Positions 18,371 to 29,335 of a stretch of DNA of 64,000 nucleotides are shown here, in pieces. This DNA comes from Streptantibioticus silvisoli (GTDB taxonomy: Bacteria > Actinomycetota > Actinomycetes > Streptomycetales > Streptomycetaceae). A program made the position numbers and the translations under genes. Numbering within the stretch: position 1 is the stretch's first letter; every line of letters starts with the position of its first letter. The stretch lies in contig NZ_JAAGKO020000031.1 of assembly GCF_027947535.2 (NCBI RefSeq), positions 37,532 to 101,531 of the forward strand, written 5' to 3'. Under the pieces are notes generated by a model, which worked only from the letters and a program-made list of their open reading frames with translations, made no database searches and was not told the origin of the DNA.

Positions 18371-19207
18371 TCAGCCGAGCGGGTCCGGCGCGGCGGTGAT
18401 ACCGAGTGCGGCGAGTTTCGCCTTGCCGCCGTCGACCGCGGTGAGCACCAGCGGACCGCGTTCGGTCAGCGCGATGGAGTGCTCCCAGTGCGAGGACCAG
18501 GACCCGTCGTCGGTCTTGACCGTCCAGTCGTCGCGCAGCACGTGGGTGGCCGGGTTGCCCAGCGCCACCATCGGCTCGATCGCCAGGCACAGCCCCGGCA
18601 CCAGCTTGATGCCCCGGCCGCGCTTGCGGGAGACGTAGTTCAGCAGGTGCGGGTCCATGTGCATCTGGCTGCCGATGCCGTGGCCGCCGTAGTCCTCGAT
18701 GATCCCGTACCGGCCGGCGGCGGGGCGCGGCTGGCGGCGGATGTAGGACTCGATGGCCCGGGAGATGTCCACCAGCCGGTCGCCGGTGCGGAACGCGGCG
18801 ATGCCGGCCCACATCGACTCCTCCGTCACCCGGCTCAGCTCGATCTGCTCCGCGGTGTGGCCGGTGCCGACCAGCACGGTGATCGCCGCGTCGCCGTGCC
18901 AGCCGTCGATGATCGCGCCGGCGTCGATCGACAGCAGGTCGCCGGACTTCAGCACCGTCGCGCGGTCCGGGATGCCGTGCACGACGACGTCGTTGACCGA
19001 GGTGCAGATGTTGCCGGGGAAGCCGCCGTAGCCGAGGAAGTTGGGCTTGGCGTTGTGCTCGGCGAGCGTCCTGGCGGCCACCTCGTCGAGGTCCTGGGTG
19101 GAGGCGCCCGGCACGGCGGCCTCCCGGCACGCCCGGTGGATCGCCGCGACGACCAGCCCCGCCTCGCGCATCTTCGCGATCTGCTCCGGGGTCTTGATCT
19201 CCACCAT
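18371..19207 (-). CDS. map: Type I methionine aminopeptidase
   Basis: The enzyme removes the N-terminal methionine from new proteins. The metal-ligand motifs are present: LLSIDAGAIIDGWHGDAAIT with two Asp, GGHGIGSQMH with His, AIEPMV and the final Glu in the EHSIALTERG segment. The product is 278 residues. It lies downstream of adk (gap 110 bases) and upstream of infA, as in most actinobacteria. Confidence 0.96.
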   Translation of the reverse strand: MVEIKTPEQIAKMREAGLVVAAIHRACREAAVPGASTQDLDEVAARTLAEHNAKPNFLGYGGFPGNICTSVNDVVVHGIPDRATVLKSGDLLSIDAGAIIDGWHGDAAITVLVGTGHTAEQIELSRVTEESMWAGIAAFRTGDRLVDISRAIESYIRRQPRPAAGRYGIIEDYGGHGIGSQMHMDPHLLNYVSRKRGRGIKLVPGLCLAIEPMVALGNPATHVLRDDWTVKTDDGSWSSHWEHSIALTERGPLVLTAVDGGKAKLAALGITAAPDPLG

Positions 19208-19317
19208 GGCCTTGCGCCTTCCTGTGTGCTGCTCTGCTCGGCGGTGTGCGCCCTCAACGGTACGGCCGCGACGCCCTGGGGCGCCGCGGCCGGTGTGCCT
19301 ACCGGGTACGGGGTCGG

Positions 19318-19977
19318 TCAGGCGGCCTCGGAGACGCCCAGCGCCTCCATGGCCCGCGCGGTGACCTCGTCGACCGGGCCGAGCGCCGAGATCGTCACGA
19401 CCAGGTTCTGCGCCCGGTAGTAGTCGATGATCGGCTCGGTCTCGCGGTGGTAGACCTCGATCCGGGTGCGGACCGTGTCCTCGCTGTCGTCCGGGCGCTG
19501 GTACAGCTCGCCGCCGCAGACGTCGCAGACGCCCTCGCGGGCCGGCTGGTTGTAGCTCTCGTGGAAGACGTGGCTGCTGTCGCGCCGGCAGACCCGGCGC
19601 CCCGCGATCCGCTTGACGATCTCGTCCTCGGGGACCTCCAGGTCCAGCACGCCGTCCAGCGCGATGCCCTGCTCGGCCAGGAACGCGTCCAGCGCCTCGG
19701 CCTGGGCCAGGTTGCGCGGGAAGCCGTCCAGCAGGAACCCGTCGGCCGCGTCCGCCTCCTGGAGACGGTTGGTCGCCATGCCGATGGTGACCGAGTCCGG
19801 TACCAGCTGGCCCGCGTCGATGTAGTCCTGCGCCTGCCGGCCCAGCTCCGTGCCCTGGCTGATGTTCGCCCGGAACAGGTCCCCGGTGGAGACGTGCGGG
19901 ATCGACAGGTTCTTCGCCAGGTATTGGGCCTGGGTGCCCTTCCCAGCGCCAGGCGGCCCGACGAGGACGATTCGCAT
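19318..19977 (-). CDS. adk: Adenylate kinase
   Basis: The enzyme interconverts AMP, ATP and ADP. The P-loop is GPPGAGKGT at residues 7-15; DGFPRNLAQAEALD and the LID domain with CDVCGG follow. The LID keeps the second cysteine pair, but the first has only one Cys (VCRRDS), a common actinobacterial variant. The product is 219 residues. Its ATG overlaps the secY stop by one base (TGATG). Confidence 0.97.
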   Translation of the reverse strand: MRIVLVGPPGAGKGTQAQYLAKNLSIPHVSTGDLFRANISQGTELGRQAQDYIDAGQLVPDSVTIGMATNRLQEADAADGFLLDGFPRNLAQAEALDAFLAEQGIALDGVLDLEVPEDEIVKRIAGRRVCRRDSSHVFHESYNQPAREGVCDVCGGELYQRPDDSEDTVRTRIEVYHRETEPIIDYYRAQNLVVTISALGPVDEVTARAMEALGVSEAA

Positions 19978-21293
19978 CAGCGGAGGAACCCTTCGTAGTT
20001 GCGCTGCTGGAGCTGGCTCTCGATCTGCTTCACGGTCTCCAGGCCGACACCCACGATGATGAGGATGCTCGTGCCGCCGAACGGGAAGTTCTGGCTGCCG
20101 TTGAACAGCGCGATGGCCACCGTGGGCACGAGGGCGATCAGCCCCAGGTAGAGCGACCCGGGCCAGGTGATGCGGTTCAGGACGTAGCCCAGGTACTCAG
20201 CCGTGGGTCGGCCGGCCCGGATGCCCGGGATGAACCCACCATACTTCTTCATGTTGTCTGCAACTTCTTCGGGGTTGAACGAGATCGCCACGTAGAAGAA
20301 CGCGAAGAAGACGATGAGCAGGAAGTACAGGGTGAGGTACATCGGGTGATCGCCCTTGGTCAGGTTGGTACTGATCCACTGGGCCCACCCGGCCGTCGTG
20401 TTGCCGCTGAACTGGACCACGAGAGCGGGGATGTACAGCAGCGACGAGGCGAAGATGACCGGGATGACACCGGCCTGGTTCACCTTGAGCGGGATGTACG
20501 TCGACGTACCGCCGTAGGACCGGCGGCCGATCATGCGCTTGGCGTACTGCACCGGTACCCGGCGTTGCGCCTGTTCGACGAAGACCACCAGGCAGACCAT
20601 CGCCAGACCGACCAGGATCACGAGCGAGAACTCGCCCCAGCCGTCCAGGATCTTGCCGGCCTGCTTGATGCCCCACAGCGAGCCGGGGAAGCCGGCCGCG
20701 ATGGAGGTGAACATCAGGATCGACATGCCGTTGCCGATGCCGCGATCGGTGATCAGCTCACCCAGCCACATGATCATCACGGTGCCGGACGTCATGGTGA
20801 TGACCATGACCGCGGTCCGGAAGATCGAGGTGTCCGGCACGATCTGGTTGCCGACCTGGCAGGTGCGGAACAGCGTGCCGCTCTGCGCGGTGGCCACCAG
20901 GCCGGTGCCCTGGAGCACGGCCAGCGCCAGCGTCAGGTACCGGGTGTACTGGGTGATCTTCGCCGTGCCGGACTGGCCCTCCTTCTTGAGGGCCTCCAGG
21001 CGCGGGATCACCACCGTCAGCAGCTGGAGGATGATGCTCGCCGTGATGTACGGCATGATCCCCAGGGCGAAGATGGTCAACTGCAGCAGCGCGCCGCCGC
21101 TGAACATGTTGATCATGCCGAAGAGACCGCCGTTGCCGCCGGCCTCCTTGATGCACTGGTTGACGTTCGTGTAGTCCACCCCGGGAACCGGGATGGTCGC
21201 ACCGAGCCGGAACAGTACGAGGATGCCCAGTGTGAACAGCAACTTTTTGCGCAGGTCGGGCGTTTTGAACGCGCGGGCGAATCCGGTGAGCAC
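19977..21293 (-). CDS. secY: Preprotein translocase subunit SecY
   Basis: SecY forms the protein-conducting channel in the cytoplasmic membrane. The 438-residue product has about ten hydrophobic helices. It shows the typical GALLQLTIFALGIMPYITAS plug-region segment and GGFIPGIRAGRPTAEYL cytoplasmic loop. It overlaps adk by one base. A 218-base gap with a large hairpin separates it from rplO, so it may have its own promoter. Confidence 0.97.
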   Translation of the reverse strand: MLTGFARAFKTPDLRKKLLFTLGILVLFRLGATIPVPGVDYTNVNQCIKEAGGNGGLFGMINMFSGGALLQLTIFALGIMPYITASIILQLLTVVIPRLEALKKEGQSGTAKITQYTRYLTLALAVLQGTGLVATAQSGTLFRTCQVGNQIVPDTSIFRTAVMVITMTSGTVMIMWLGELITDRGIGNGMSILMFTSIAAGFPGSLWGIKQAGKILDGWGEFSLVILVGLAMVCLVVFVEQAQRRVPVQYAKRMIGRRSYGGTSTYIPLKVNQAGVIPVIFASSLLYIPALVVQFSGNTTAGWAQWISTNLTKGDHPMYLTLYFLLIVFFAFFYVAISFNPEEVADNMKKYGGFIPGIRAGRPTAEYLGYVLNRITWPGSLYLGLIALVPTVAIALFNGSQNFPFGGTSILIIVGVGLETVKQIESQLQQRNYEGFLR

Positions 21294-21445
21294 GCTGCCT
21301 CCTGCGCCCTCCGCGGGCGCGGAAGGTGACGGTCGTGAGGTCGACGAATACGGGTAGCTGCCGAAGGCCGGGGGCTACGCATGCGTAACCCGCCGGAATC
21401 CGGCAGTCCTCGCCACCATACCGGCGAGAAGGCCCCCCGAGGAAT

Positions 21446-21489
21446 GACCAACCGGGGATGCCCCATGAATTGGGGCACCCCCGGTGGTC
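21446..21489 (-). terminator. Large hairpin between rplO and secY
   Basis: Three stacked stems (GACCA/TGGTC, CCGGGG/CCCCGG, TGCCCC/GGGGCA) around a 7-nt loop lie 22 bases after the rplO stop. No clean T-run follows. It may partly terminate the spc transcript before secY. Confidence 0.6.
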
Positions 21490-21511
21490 GATCAGTCGCG
21501 TCGGTGAGCGG

Positions 21512-21967
21512 TCAGAGCAGCTCGGTGACGCTGCCGCCGGCAGCGGCGATCTTCTCCTTGGCGGAGCCGGAGACGGCGTCGACCGTCACCTGGAGCGCCA
21601 CGGAGACCTCGCCGGCGCCGAGCACCTTGACGAGTTCGTTCTTGCGCACGGCACCCTTGGCGACCAGGTCGGCCACCGTCACCTCGCCACCCGACGGGTA
21701 CAGCTCGGTGAGCTTGTCCAGGTTGACGACCTGGAACTGCTTGTGGGCGGGGTTCTTGAAGCCCTTGAGCTTCGGGAGACGCATGTGGAGGGGCATCTGC
21801 CCGCCCTCGAAGCGCTCCGGAACCTGGTAACGGGCCTTGGTGCCCTTGGTACCACGACCGGCCGTCTTGCCCTTGGAGCCTTCACCACGACCGACACGGG
21901 TCTTGGCGGTCTTGGCGCCGGGGGCCGGACGGAGGTTGTGCAGCTTGAGCGGCTTCTCTTCCGCCAT
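21512..21967 (-). CDS. rplO: 50S ribosomal protein L15
   Basis: L15 is a late-assembly 50S protein. The 151-residue protein has the Gly/Arg/Lys-rich N-terminal tail ([20 protein letters not shown]) and the globular [10 protein letters not shown] region. It is one base from rpmD and is the last gene of the spc run before secY. Confidence 0.96.
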   Translation of the reverse strand: MAEEKPLKLHNLRPAPGAKTAKTRVGRGEGSKGKTAGRGTKGTKARYQVPERFEGGQMPLHMRLPKLKGFKNPAHKQFQVVNLDKLTELYPSGGEVTVADLVAKGAVRKNELVKVLGAGEVSVALQVTVDAVSGSAKEKIAAAGGSVTELL

Positions 21968-21968
21968 C

Positions 21969-22151
21969 TCAGTCCACCTCCTCGACCGTGACGAGGTGAC
22001 GCACGGTGCGCGCCATGCCGCGGATCTCCGGGCGGTCCTCCTTGACGACGACGTCGTGCAGGCGCTTCAGCCCGAGCGAACGCAGCGTCTCACGGTGGTT
22101 CTGCTTGCTACCGATGTAGGACTTGGTCTGCGTGATCTTGAGACGGGCCAT
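21969..22151 (-). CDS. rpmD: 50S ribosomal protein L30
   Basis: The 60-residue product starts [17 protein letters not shown] and ends in the family-typical [11 protein letters not shown]. The ATG at 22151 lies one base after the rpsE stop, and rplO follows by one base, so all three are tightly coupled. Confidence 0.96.
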   Translation of the reverse strand: MARLKITQTKSYIGSKQNHRETLRSLGLKRLHDVVVKEDRPEIRGMARTVRHLVTVEEVD

Positions 22152-22152
22152 G

Positions 22153-22758
22153 TCAGACTCCCGCCCCAGCACGCGCCCGCAGCAGAGCCGCGGGGGCCAC
22201 GTCCTCCAGCGGCAGGCCACGACGGGCCGCGATCTCCTCGGGCCGCTGAAGGCCCTGGAGCGCCGCCACCGTGGCGTGCACGATGTTGATCGGGTTCGAC
22301 GAGCCGAGCGACTTGCTGAGCACGTCGTGGATGCCGGCGCACTCGAGAACGGCGCGCACCGGGCCACCGGCGATCACACCGGTACCGGGGGAGGCCGGCT
22401 TCAGCAGCACGACACCCGCGGCCTTCTCACCCTGGATGGGGTGCGGGATGGTGCCCTGGATACGGGGGACGCGGAAGAAGTGCTTCTTGGCCTCCTCAAC
22501 ACCCTTGGCGATGGCGGCCGGCACCTCCTTCGCCTTGCCGTAGCCGACACCGACCTGACCGTCACCGTCGCCCACCACGACCAGCGCGGTGAAGCTGAAA
22601 CGACGACCACCCTTGACAACCTTGGCGACTCGGTTGATCGCGACAACGCGCTCGACGTACGCGGTCTTCTCAGCCGCGGCGCCGCCGTCGCGCCGGTCCT
22701 TCCGGTCCCGCCGCTCGCCGCCACCGGCGCCGCCACCGCGGCGCTGGGGTCCAGCCAT
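22153..22758 (-). CDS. rpsE: 30S ribosomal protein S5
   Basis: S5 works in decoding fidelity and mRNA unwinding. The core has [32 protein letters not shown] and [20 protein letters not shown] as separate conserved blocks. The 201-residue product carries an N-terminal Gly/Arg-rich extension ([19 protein letters not shown]) typical of actinobacteria. Confidence 0.97.
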   Translation of the reverse strand: MAGPQRRGGGAGGGERRDRKDRRDGGAAAEKTAYVERVVAINRVAKVVKGGRRFSFTALVVVGDGDGQVGVGYGKAKEVPAAIAKGVEEAKKHFFRVPRIQGTIPHPIQGEKAAGVVLLKPASPGTGVIAGGPVRAVLECAGIHDVLSKSLGSSNPINIVHATVAALQGLQRPEEIAARRGLPLEDVAPAALLRARAGAGV

Positions 22759-22825
22759 TGGAATTACCTCTCTTCGTTGCTTCCGCTAGCTACGCTGCGA
22801 CCTTTAGTCGCTCGCGACGGGCGGC

Positions 22826-23209
22826 TCAGAACTTGAGCCCAGCTTCGCGGGCGGCGTCCGCCAGGGCGGCGATGCGCCCGGCGTACCGGTTACCGCCACG
22901 GTCGAACACGACGGACTCGACACCCGCGGCCTTGGCACGCTCCGCGAGGAGTGCGCCAACCTGCTTGGCCTTGGCGCTCTTGTCGCCATCGACCCCGCGG
23001 ATGGAGGAGTCCAACGTCGACGCGGAGGCCAGCGTGTGGCCCACGTTGTCGTCGATGACCTGTGCGGTGATGCCCCGGTTGGACCGGGTCACGACCAGAC
23101 GGGGACGTTCCGCCGAACCGGACACGCGCTTGCGCACCCGGATGTGGCGGCGCTTGCGAGCGGCGCCCTTGTACGCGTCGCCCTTGGCAATCTTTACACC
23201 GTACGCCAT
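22826..23209 (-). CDS. rplR: 50S ribosomal protein L18
   Basis: L18 carries 5S rRNA into the 50S subunit together with L5. The 127-residue product has [40 protein letters not shown] and the C-terminal EAGLKF. It lies between rplF (3-base gap) and rpsE. Confidence 0.96.
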   Translation of the reverse strand: MAYGVKIAKGDAYKGAARKRRHIRVRKRVSGSAERPRLVVTRSNRGITAQVIDDNVGHTLASASTLDSSIRGVDGDKSAKAKQVGALLAERAKAAGVESVVFDRGGNRYAGRIAALADAAREAGLKF

Positions 23210-23212
23210 GGC

Positions 23213-23752
23213 TTACTTACCACTCTTTCCGACCTTGCGGCGGATGACCTCGCCCGCGTACTTCACGCCCTTGGCCTTGTAGGGGTCGGGCTTGCGCAGC
23301 TTGCGGATGTTCGCGGCGACCTCGCCGACCTTCTGCTTGTCGATGCCCTCGACGCTGAGCTTCGTGGGCGACTCGACCTTGAAGGCGATGCCCTCGGGGG
23401 CTTCGACGGTGATCGGGTGGCTGTAGCCCAGCTGGAACTCCAGGTTGGAGCCCTTCGCCTGGACGCGGTAACCGACACCGCTGATTTCGAGAGCCTTGCT
23501 GTAACCCTGGGTCACGCCGGTGATCATGTTCGCCACCAGCGTGCGCGACAGGCCGTGCAGGGCCTTCGACTGACGCTCATCATTCGGGCGGGTCACCGCG
23601 AGGGTGCCGTCCTCGCCCTTGGCGATCTCGATGGGCGCGGCGACGGTGTGGGAGAGGGCGCCCTTGGGGCCCTTCACCTGGACCGTACGGCCATCGATGG
23701 TGACGTCCACGCCGGCGGGAACCGTGATGGGCAGCCGTCCAATACGCGACAT
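23213..23752 (-). CDS. rplF: 50S ribosomal protein L6
   Basis: L6 lies near the GTPase-associated centre. The 179-residue protein starts [17 protein letters not shown] and ends in the family motif [15 protein letters not shown] plus RRKVGKSGK. The ATG at 23752 was chosen for the canonical N-terminus; the open frame extends 17 codons upstream without support. Confidence 0.97.
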   Translation of the reverse strand: MSRIGRLPITVPAGVDVTIDGRTVQVKGPKGALSHTVAAPIEIAKGEDGTLAVTRPNDERQSKALHGLSRTLVANMITGVTQGYSKALEISGVGYRVQAKGSNLEFQLGYSHPITVEAPEGIAFKVESPTKLSVEGIDKQKVGEVAANIRKLRKPDPYKAKGVKYAGEVIRRKVGKSGK

Positions 23753-23774
23753 GGCTATACCTCCGTTTCCCGAA

Positions 23775-24173
23775 CTACCAGACGTAGGCGAGGACTTCCC
23801 CACCCACGCCCTTCTTGGCGGCCTGCTGGCCGGTGAGGAGGCCCTGAGACGTGGAGATGATCGCCACGCCCAGGCCGCCGAGCACCTTCGGCAGGTTGGT
23901 GGACTTTGCGTAGACCCGCAGACCCGGCTTGCTGATCCGCTTGATGCCGGCGATCGAGCGCTCGCGGTTCGGTCCGAACTTCAGGTCGAGGATGAGGTTC
24001 TTGCCAACCTCGGCGTCCTCGACCTTCCAGCCGGTGATGTAGCCCTCCTGCTGGAGGATCTCCGCGATGTGCGACTTGATCTTGCTGAACGGCATCACGA
24101 CGTCGTCGTGGTAGGCCGAGTTCGCATTCCGCAGACGCGTGAGCATGTCTGCGATGGGGTCGGTCATGGTCAT
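23775..24173 (-). CDS. rpsH: 30S ribosomal protein S8
   Basis: S8 binds the central domain of 16S rRNA and in Escherichia coli represses its own operon. The 132-residue product has [15 protein letters not shown] and the C-terminal [20 protein letters not shown]. It is separated from rpsN by a 205-base gap with two hairpins, unusual inside this otherwise compact run. Confidence 0.97.
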   Translation of the reverse strand: MTMTDPIADMLTRLRNANSAYHDDVVMPFSKIKSHIAEILQQEGYITGWKVEDAEVGKNLILDLKFGPNRERSIAGIKRISKPGLRVYAKSTNLPKVLGGLGVAIISTSQGLLTGQQAAKKGVGGEVLAYVW

Positions 24174-24293
24174 GATGGCCTGAGGCCTCTCTCGCCGCGG
24201 TTTCCTGTCTGCGCGTCCCTCTCCCCCAACTGACGTGGGGGCGGGTGGGCGCGGGGACCTTCGGCGTAGTAAGACGATTATGAGCGGCGGGCG

Positions 24294-24328
24294 CCCAACC
24301 CCTCTACCTTACGGTACGAGGGGGTGGG
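24294..24328 (-). promoter_or_regulatory. Long hairpin in the rpsN-rpsH gap
   Basis: The arms 24294-24308 and 24313-24328 pair through about 14 bases with one mismatch and one bulge around the loop TTAC. It is a candidate attenuator or ribosomal-protein binding site in front of rpsH. Confidence 0.45.
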
Positions 24329-24362
24329 CTCCCGCCGACCACCTGCTTACCGAGAGCCCTGG

Positions 24363-24378
24363 ATACCCGAAAGGGTAT
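24363..24378 (-). promoter_or_regulatory. Small stable hairpin directly after rpsN
   Basis: ATACCC-GAAA-GGGTAT (TTTC loop on the transcribed strand) abuts the rpsN stop codon. It could be an mRNA 3'-end or processing signal. Confidence 0.4.
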
Positions 24379-24564
24379 TTACCAGGAGCTCTTGGTCACG
24401 CCCGGCAGCTCACCGCGGTGGGCCATCTCACGAAGGCACACGCGGCACAGGCCGAACTTGCGGTAGACGGAGTGCGGACGGCCGCAGCGCTGGCAGCGGG
24501 TGTACGCGCGCACACCGAACTTGGGCTTGCGGGCGGCCTTCGCGATCAGGGACTTCTTCGCCAC
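24379..24564 (-). CDS. rpsN: 30S ribosomal protein S14 type Z
   Basis: The 61-residue short form of S14 carries the zinc ribbon [20 protein letters not shown] and ends in the conserved KSSW. The start codon is GTG at 24564, three bases from the rplE stop. It is the zinc-dependent S14; actinomycetes often hold a zinc-free copy elsewhere. Confidence 0.96.
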   Translation of the reverse strand: MAKKSLIAKAARKPKFGVRAYTRCQRCGRPHSVYRKFGLCRVCLREMAHRGELPGVTKSSW

Positions 24565-24566
24565 GG

Positions 24567-25127
24567 TCAGTTCTCCTTGAAGGGGAAGCCGAGGTGACGA
24601 AGCAGGGCGCGGCCCTCGTCGTCCGTGGTCGCCGTGGTGACCACGGTGATGTCCATGCCCCGGACCCGGTCGATCTTGTCCTGGTCGATCTCGTGGAACA
24701 TGACCTGCTCCGTGAGACCGAAGGTGTAGTTGCCCCGGCCGTCGAACTGCTTGGCCGACAGGCCGCGGAAGTCGCGGATACGCGGCAGCGCGAGCGACAG
24801 CAGGCGGTCCAGGAACTCCCACATGCGGTCACCGCGCAGGGTGACGTGGGCACCGATCGGCTGGCCCTCACGCAGCTTGAACTGCGCGATGGACTTGCGG
24901 GCCTTGGTGACGGCGGGCTTCTGGCCGGTGATCGTGGCGAGGTCGCGGATGGCGCCCTCGATCAGCTTGGAGTCGCGGGCGGCGTCGCCCACACCCATGT
25001 TGACCACGATCTTGGTCAGGCCGGGGATCTGCATGACGTTCGCGTAGCTGAACTCTTCACGCAGCTTGCCGGCGATCTCCTCGCGGTAGCGAGTCTTCAG
25101 ACGCGGCGTAGTGGTGGTGGCAGTCAT
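24567..25127 (-). CDS. rplE: 50S ribosomal protein L5
   Basis: L5 binds 5S rRNA and contacts the 30S head. The 186-residue product contains [39 protein letters not shown] and [15 protein letters not shown]. Its ATG overlaps the rplX stop (TGATG). Confidence 0.97.
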   Translation of the reverse strand: MTATTTTPRLKTRYREEIAGKLREEFSYANVMQIPGLTKIVVNMGVGDAARDSKLIEGAIRDLATITGQKPAVTKARKSIAQFKLREGQPIGAHVTLRGDRMWEFLDRLLSLALPRIRDFRGLSAKQFDGRGNYTFGLTEQVMFHEIDQDKIDRVRGMDITVVTTATTDDEGRALLRHLGFPFKEN

Positions 25128-25450
25128 CAGATGTCCTCACCGGTCCGCTTGGCAACGCGGATCTTGTTGCCCTCGTCGTCGAAGCGGTAGCCGACGCGGG
25201 TGACGACCTTCTTGCCGTCCTTCTCCACGACGAGCTGCACGTTGCTGACGTGCACCGAGGCCTCGGTGGTGACGATGCCGCCGGTCTTCGACCCACGAGC
25301 GGTCTGGCCGACCTTCGTGTGCTTCTTGACCCGGTTGACACCCTCGACCAGGACACGGTTGTCGGCCGGGATGGCCTGAATGACCTTGCCCTGCTTGCCC
25401 TTGTCCTTGCCGGTGATGACCTGGACCAGGTCACCCTTCTTGATCTTCAT
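25127..25450 (-). CDS. rplX: 50S ribosomal protein L24
   Basis: L24 initiates 50S assembly. The 107-residue KOW-domain protein starts [20 protein letters not shown] and has [10 protein letters not shown]. It lies three bases after rplN and overlaps rplE by one base. Confidence 0.96.
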   Translation of the reverse strand: MKIKKGDLVQVITGKDKGKQGKVIQAIPADNRVLVEGVNRVKKHTKVGQTARGSKTGGIVTTEASVHVSNVQLVVEKDGKKVVTRVGYRFDDEGNKIRVAKRTGEDI

Positions 25451-25453
25451 CGG

Positions 25454-25822
25454 TTACAGCACCTCCGGCGCGAGAGAAACGATCTTCATGAACCGCTTCT
25501 CACGCAGCTCGCGGCCGACCGGGCCGAAGATGCGGGTGCCGCGGGGGTCACCGTCGTTCTTGAGGATGACCGCGGCGTTCTCGTCGAACCGGATGTACGA
25601 GCCGTCGGGACGGCGCCGCTCCTTGACGGTGCGGACGACGACCGCCTTGACGACCTCGCCCTTCTTCACGTTGCCACCGGGGATCGCGTCCTTGACGGTG
25701 GCGACGATGACGTCACCGATTCCCGCGTAGCGGCGACCGGAGCCACCGAGAACACGGATGCAAAGGATCTCCTTGGCACCAGTGTTGTCGGCGACACGCA
25801 GTCGCGACTCCTGCTGGATCAC
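25454..25822 (-). CDS. rplN: 50S ribosomal protein L14
   Basis: L14 forms part of the intersubunit bridge. The 122-residue product starts [18 protein letters not shown] (GTG codon, preceded by AGGAGA) and ends [13 protein letters not shown]. It is the first gene of the spc operon, separated from rpsQ by 124 bases with two strong hairpins. Confidence 0.97.
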   Translation of the reverse strand: MIQQESRLRVADNTGAKEILCIRVLGGSGRRYAGIGDVIVATVKDAIPGGNVKKGEVVKAVVVRTVKERRRPDGSYIRFDENAAVILKNDGDPRGTRIFGPVGRELREKRFMKIVSLAPEVL

Positions 25823-25855
25823 GTCTATCTCCTGATTGTCGCGTCGGTTCCCGGT

Positions 25856-25889
25856 GCGGGGGCCGTGGACCAGTGGTCACGGCCCCCGC
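25856..25889 (-). terminator. Strong hairpin upstream of rplN
   Basis: The arms 25856-25871 and 25875-25889 pair through 15 bases with one bulged G and a 3-nt loop. No T-run follows. Together with the neighbouring hairpin it marks the boundary between the S10 and spc operons. Confidence 0.55.
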
Positions 25890-25909
25890 TCCGAGCCTGA
25901 CGGAACGGT

Positions 25910-25944
25910 CCTGAGGGGCCCCCAAATATTTCTGGGGCCTCAGG
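25910..25944 (-). terminator. Hairpin directly after rpsQ (S10 operon end)
   Basis: CCTGAGG...CCTCAGG with an inner CCCC/GGGG stem and an AT-rich loop lies within three bases of the rpsQ stop. It is the likely 3' end of the S10 operon transcript. Confidence 0.6.
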
Positions 25945-25946
25945 GA

Positions 25947-26234
25947 TTACTTGGCCTTTTCGAGGATCTCGACGACGCGCCACCGCTTGGTGGCGGAGGC
26001 CGGCCGGGTCTCCATGAGCAGCACGCGGTCGCCGATGCCGGCGGCGTTCTGCTCGTCGTGCGCCTTGAGCTTGTTGGTACGACGGATGACCTTGCCGTAG
26101 AGCGCGTGCTTGACGCGGTCCTCGACGGCGACGACGACGGTCTTGTCCATCTTGTCGCTGACGACCAGGCCCTCACGGACCTTGCGGAAGCCGCGCTCGC
26201 TCTTGTTCGTGTCAGTCACAGTCTTCTCGCTCAT
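25947..26234 (-). CDS. rpsQ: 30S ribosomal protein S17
   Basis: S17 is an OB-fold protein that binds the 16S 5' domain. The 95-residue product has [20 protein letters not shown] and the C-terminal [13 protein letters not shown]. It is the last gene of the S10 operon and overlaps rpmC by one base (TGATG). Confidence 0.97.
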   Translation of the reverse strand: MSEKTVTDTNKSERGFRKVREGLVVSDKMDKTVVVAVEDRVKHALYGKVIRRTNKLKAHDEQNAAGIGDRVLLMETRPASATKRWRVVEILEKAK

Positions 26235-26457
26235 CAGGCGCTCGCCACCGTCTCGATGCCCAGCTCACGCTCACGCATGAGGGTGTAGATCCGAGCGATG
26301 TCCTTCTTGACAACCTTGAGCCGGTTGTTGTTCTCGAGCTGCCCGGTGGCCGCCTGGAAACGGAGGTTGAACAGCTCCTCCTTGGCCTCACGGAGCTTTC
26401 CGAGGAGATCCTCGCTGTTCAGCTCGCGCAGCTCTGACGCCTGGGTACCGGCCGCCA

Positions 26458-26458
<1 letters not shown>
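26234..26458 (-). CDS. rpmC: 50S ribosomal protein L29
   Basis: L29 lies by the peptide exit and helps dock the signal recognition particle and trigger factor. The 74-residue product has [20 protein letters not shown] and [14 protein letters not shown]. The ATG at 26458 overlaps the rplP stop as TGATG, which favours it over the GTG one codon upstream. Confidence 0.96.
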
Positions 26459-26877
<419 letters not shown>

Positions 26878-26882
26878 GAGGG

Positions 26883-27731
26883 TCAGGCCTCCGTTCCGGT
26901 GCTCTCGGCCGCCGGGGCGGCTTCGGCAGCGGCGGGAGCCTCGGCCTTGGCCTGGGTCTCCCCGCCCTGCTGCGGACGACGGCCACCGCGGCCGCCACGC
27001 TCGCCGCCACCACGACGCTGCGGACGGTCGCCGCCCGGGCCACCGGGGCCACGGGACGGACGGTTGCCGGCGCGGGCGGCGGCGTTGTCGGCGCGGACCT
27101 CGGCGATGTTCTTCACGTCGCCCTTGTAGATCCACACCTTGACGCCGATGCGGCCGAAGGTGGTCTTGGCCTCGAAGAAGCCGTAGTCCACGTTGGCGCG
27201 CAGCGTGTGCAGCGGGACGCGACCCTCGCGGTAGAACTCCGAGCGGGACATCTCGGCGCCGCCGAGACGGCCGCCGCACTGGATCTTGATGCCCTTGGCG
27301 CCGGCCTTCATGGTGCCCTGCATCGACTTGCGCATGGCACGGCGGAAGGACACGCGGGAGGCGAGCTGCTCGGCGACGGCCTGGGCCACCAGCTGAGCGT
27401 CGGTCTCCGGGTTCTTGACCTCGAGGATGTTCAGCTGCACCTGCTTGCCGGTGAGCTTCTCCAGGTCACCGCGGATGCGGTCGGCCTCCGCGCCGCGACG
27501 GCCGATGACGATGCCCGGCCGGGCGGTGTGGATGTCGACGCGGACGCGGTCGCGGGTGCGCTCGATCTCCACCTTGGAGATGCCGGCCCGCTCCATGCCC
27601 TGCGTCATCATCCGGCGGATGGCGACGTCTTCCTTGACGTAGTCCTTGTACAGCTTGTCGGCGTACCACCGGGACTTGAAGTCCGTGGTGATGCCGAGCC
27701 GGAACCCGTACGGGTTAACCTTCTGGCCCAT
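26883..27731 (-). CDS. rpsC: 30S ribosomal protein S3
   Basis: S3 forms part of the mRNA entry helicase. The N-terminal KH domain contains [19 protein letters not shown], and the C-terminal domain contains [20 protein letters not shown]. The product is 282 residues with an Arg/Gly then Ala/Glu-rich tail of about 70 residues, typical of actinobacteria. It overlaps rplV by one base (TAATG). Confidence 0.97.
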   Translation of the reverse strand: MGQKVNPYGFRLGITTDFKSRWYADKLYKDYVKEDVAIRRMMTQGMERAGISKVEIERTRDRVRVDIHTARPGIVIGRRGAEADRIRGDLEKLTGKQVQLNILEVKNPETDAQLVAQAVAEQLASRVSFRRAMRKSMQGTMKAGAKGIKIQCGGRLGGAEMSRSEFYREGRVPLHTLRANVDYGFFEAKTTFGRIGVKVWIYKGDVKNIAEVRADNAAARAGNRPSRGPGGPGGDRPQRRGGGERGGRGGRRPQQGGETQAKAEAPAAAEAAPAAESTGTEA

Positions 27732-28078
27732 TACCGGGTCCCTTCCTTGCTGGCGAGGACCACGGTGATGTGGCTGGTCCGCTTGCGGATCCGGTACGCG
27801 CGGCCCTGGGCACGCGGCCGGAACCGCTTCAGGGTCGGGCCCTCGTCGACGTAGGCCTCGCTGATGAACAGCGAGCCCGCGTCGGTGTGGTCGTAGTTGT
27901 GCGCGGCGTTGGCGATGGCGCTGTCGAGCACCTTGCCCACCGGCAAGCTCGCGGCCTGCGGGGCGAATCGCAGGACCGCCTGAGCCTCCGTGGCATTCAT
28001 GCCACGGATGAGGTCCACCACTCGGCGGGCCTTCATGGGCGTGACGCGGATGTACCGCGCCTGGGCCCTGGCTTCCAT
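27731..28078 (-). CDS. rplV: 50S ribosomal protein L22
   Basis: The L22 hairpin lines the exit tunnel at the macrolide site. The 115-residue product starts [20 protein letters not shown] and has the long-loop region [20 protein letters not shown]. The ATG at 28078 gives the canonical N-terminus. Confidence 0.97.
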   Translation of the reverse strand: MEARAQARYIRVTPMKARRVVDLIRGMNATEAQAVLRFAPQAASLPVGKVLDSAIANAAHNYDHTDAGSLFISEAYVDEGPTLKRFRPRAQGRAYRIRKRTSHITVVLASKEGTR

Positions 28079-28157
28079 GGTCGTCCCTTCGGTGTCTGTC
28101 TGGAGCTTCCCCGCACGCGCGGGGAGGCCGGCCTTCAGTTCTCGCAACTCCGTCGAA

Positions 28158-28439
28158 TCAGCGACGCTTCGACTTGCGGTCGTCCTTGACGTGGCCGCGG
28201 AAGGTGCGGGTCGGCGAGAACTCGCCGAGCTTGTGGCCGACCATGGACTCGGTGACGAACACCGGGACGTGGATCTTGCCGTTGTGCACCGCGATCGTGT
28301 GGCCCAGCATCGCCGGGATGATCATCGAGCGCCGGGACCAGGTCTTGATGACGTTGTGGGTGCCTGCTTCGTTCTGTACGTCCACCTTCTTGATCAGGTG
28401 GTCGTCGACGAAGGGCCCCTTCTTGAGACTGCGCGGCAT
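28158..28439 (-). CDS. rpsS: 30S ribosomal protein S19
   Basis: S19 forms the S13-S19 complex in the 30S head. The 93-residue product starts [20 protein letters not shown] and contains [15 protein letters not shown]. It lies 12 bases after rplB. Confidence 0.97.
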   Translation of the reverse strand: MPRSLKKGPFVDDHLIKKVDVQNEAGTHNVIKTWSRRSMIIPAMLGHTIAVHNGKIHVPVFVTESMVGHKLGEFSPTRTFRGHVKDDRKSKRR

Positions 28440-28451
28440 CTAAACCTGCTC

Positions 28452-29288
<837 letters not shown>

Positions 29289-29335
29289 TTCTCAGTCCTC
29301 GGAATATTCCGGACTTCTGAACGCTCCGGTCCCCG

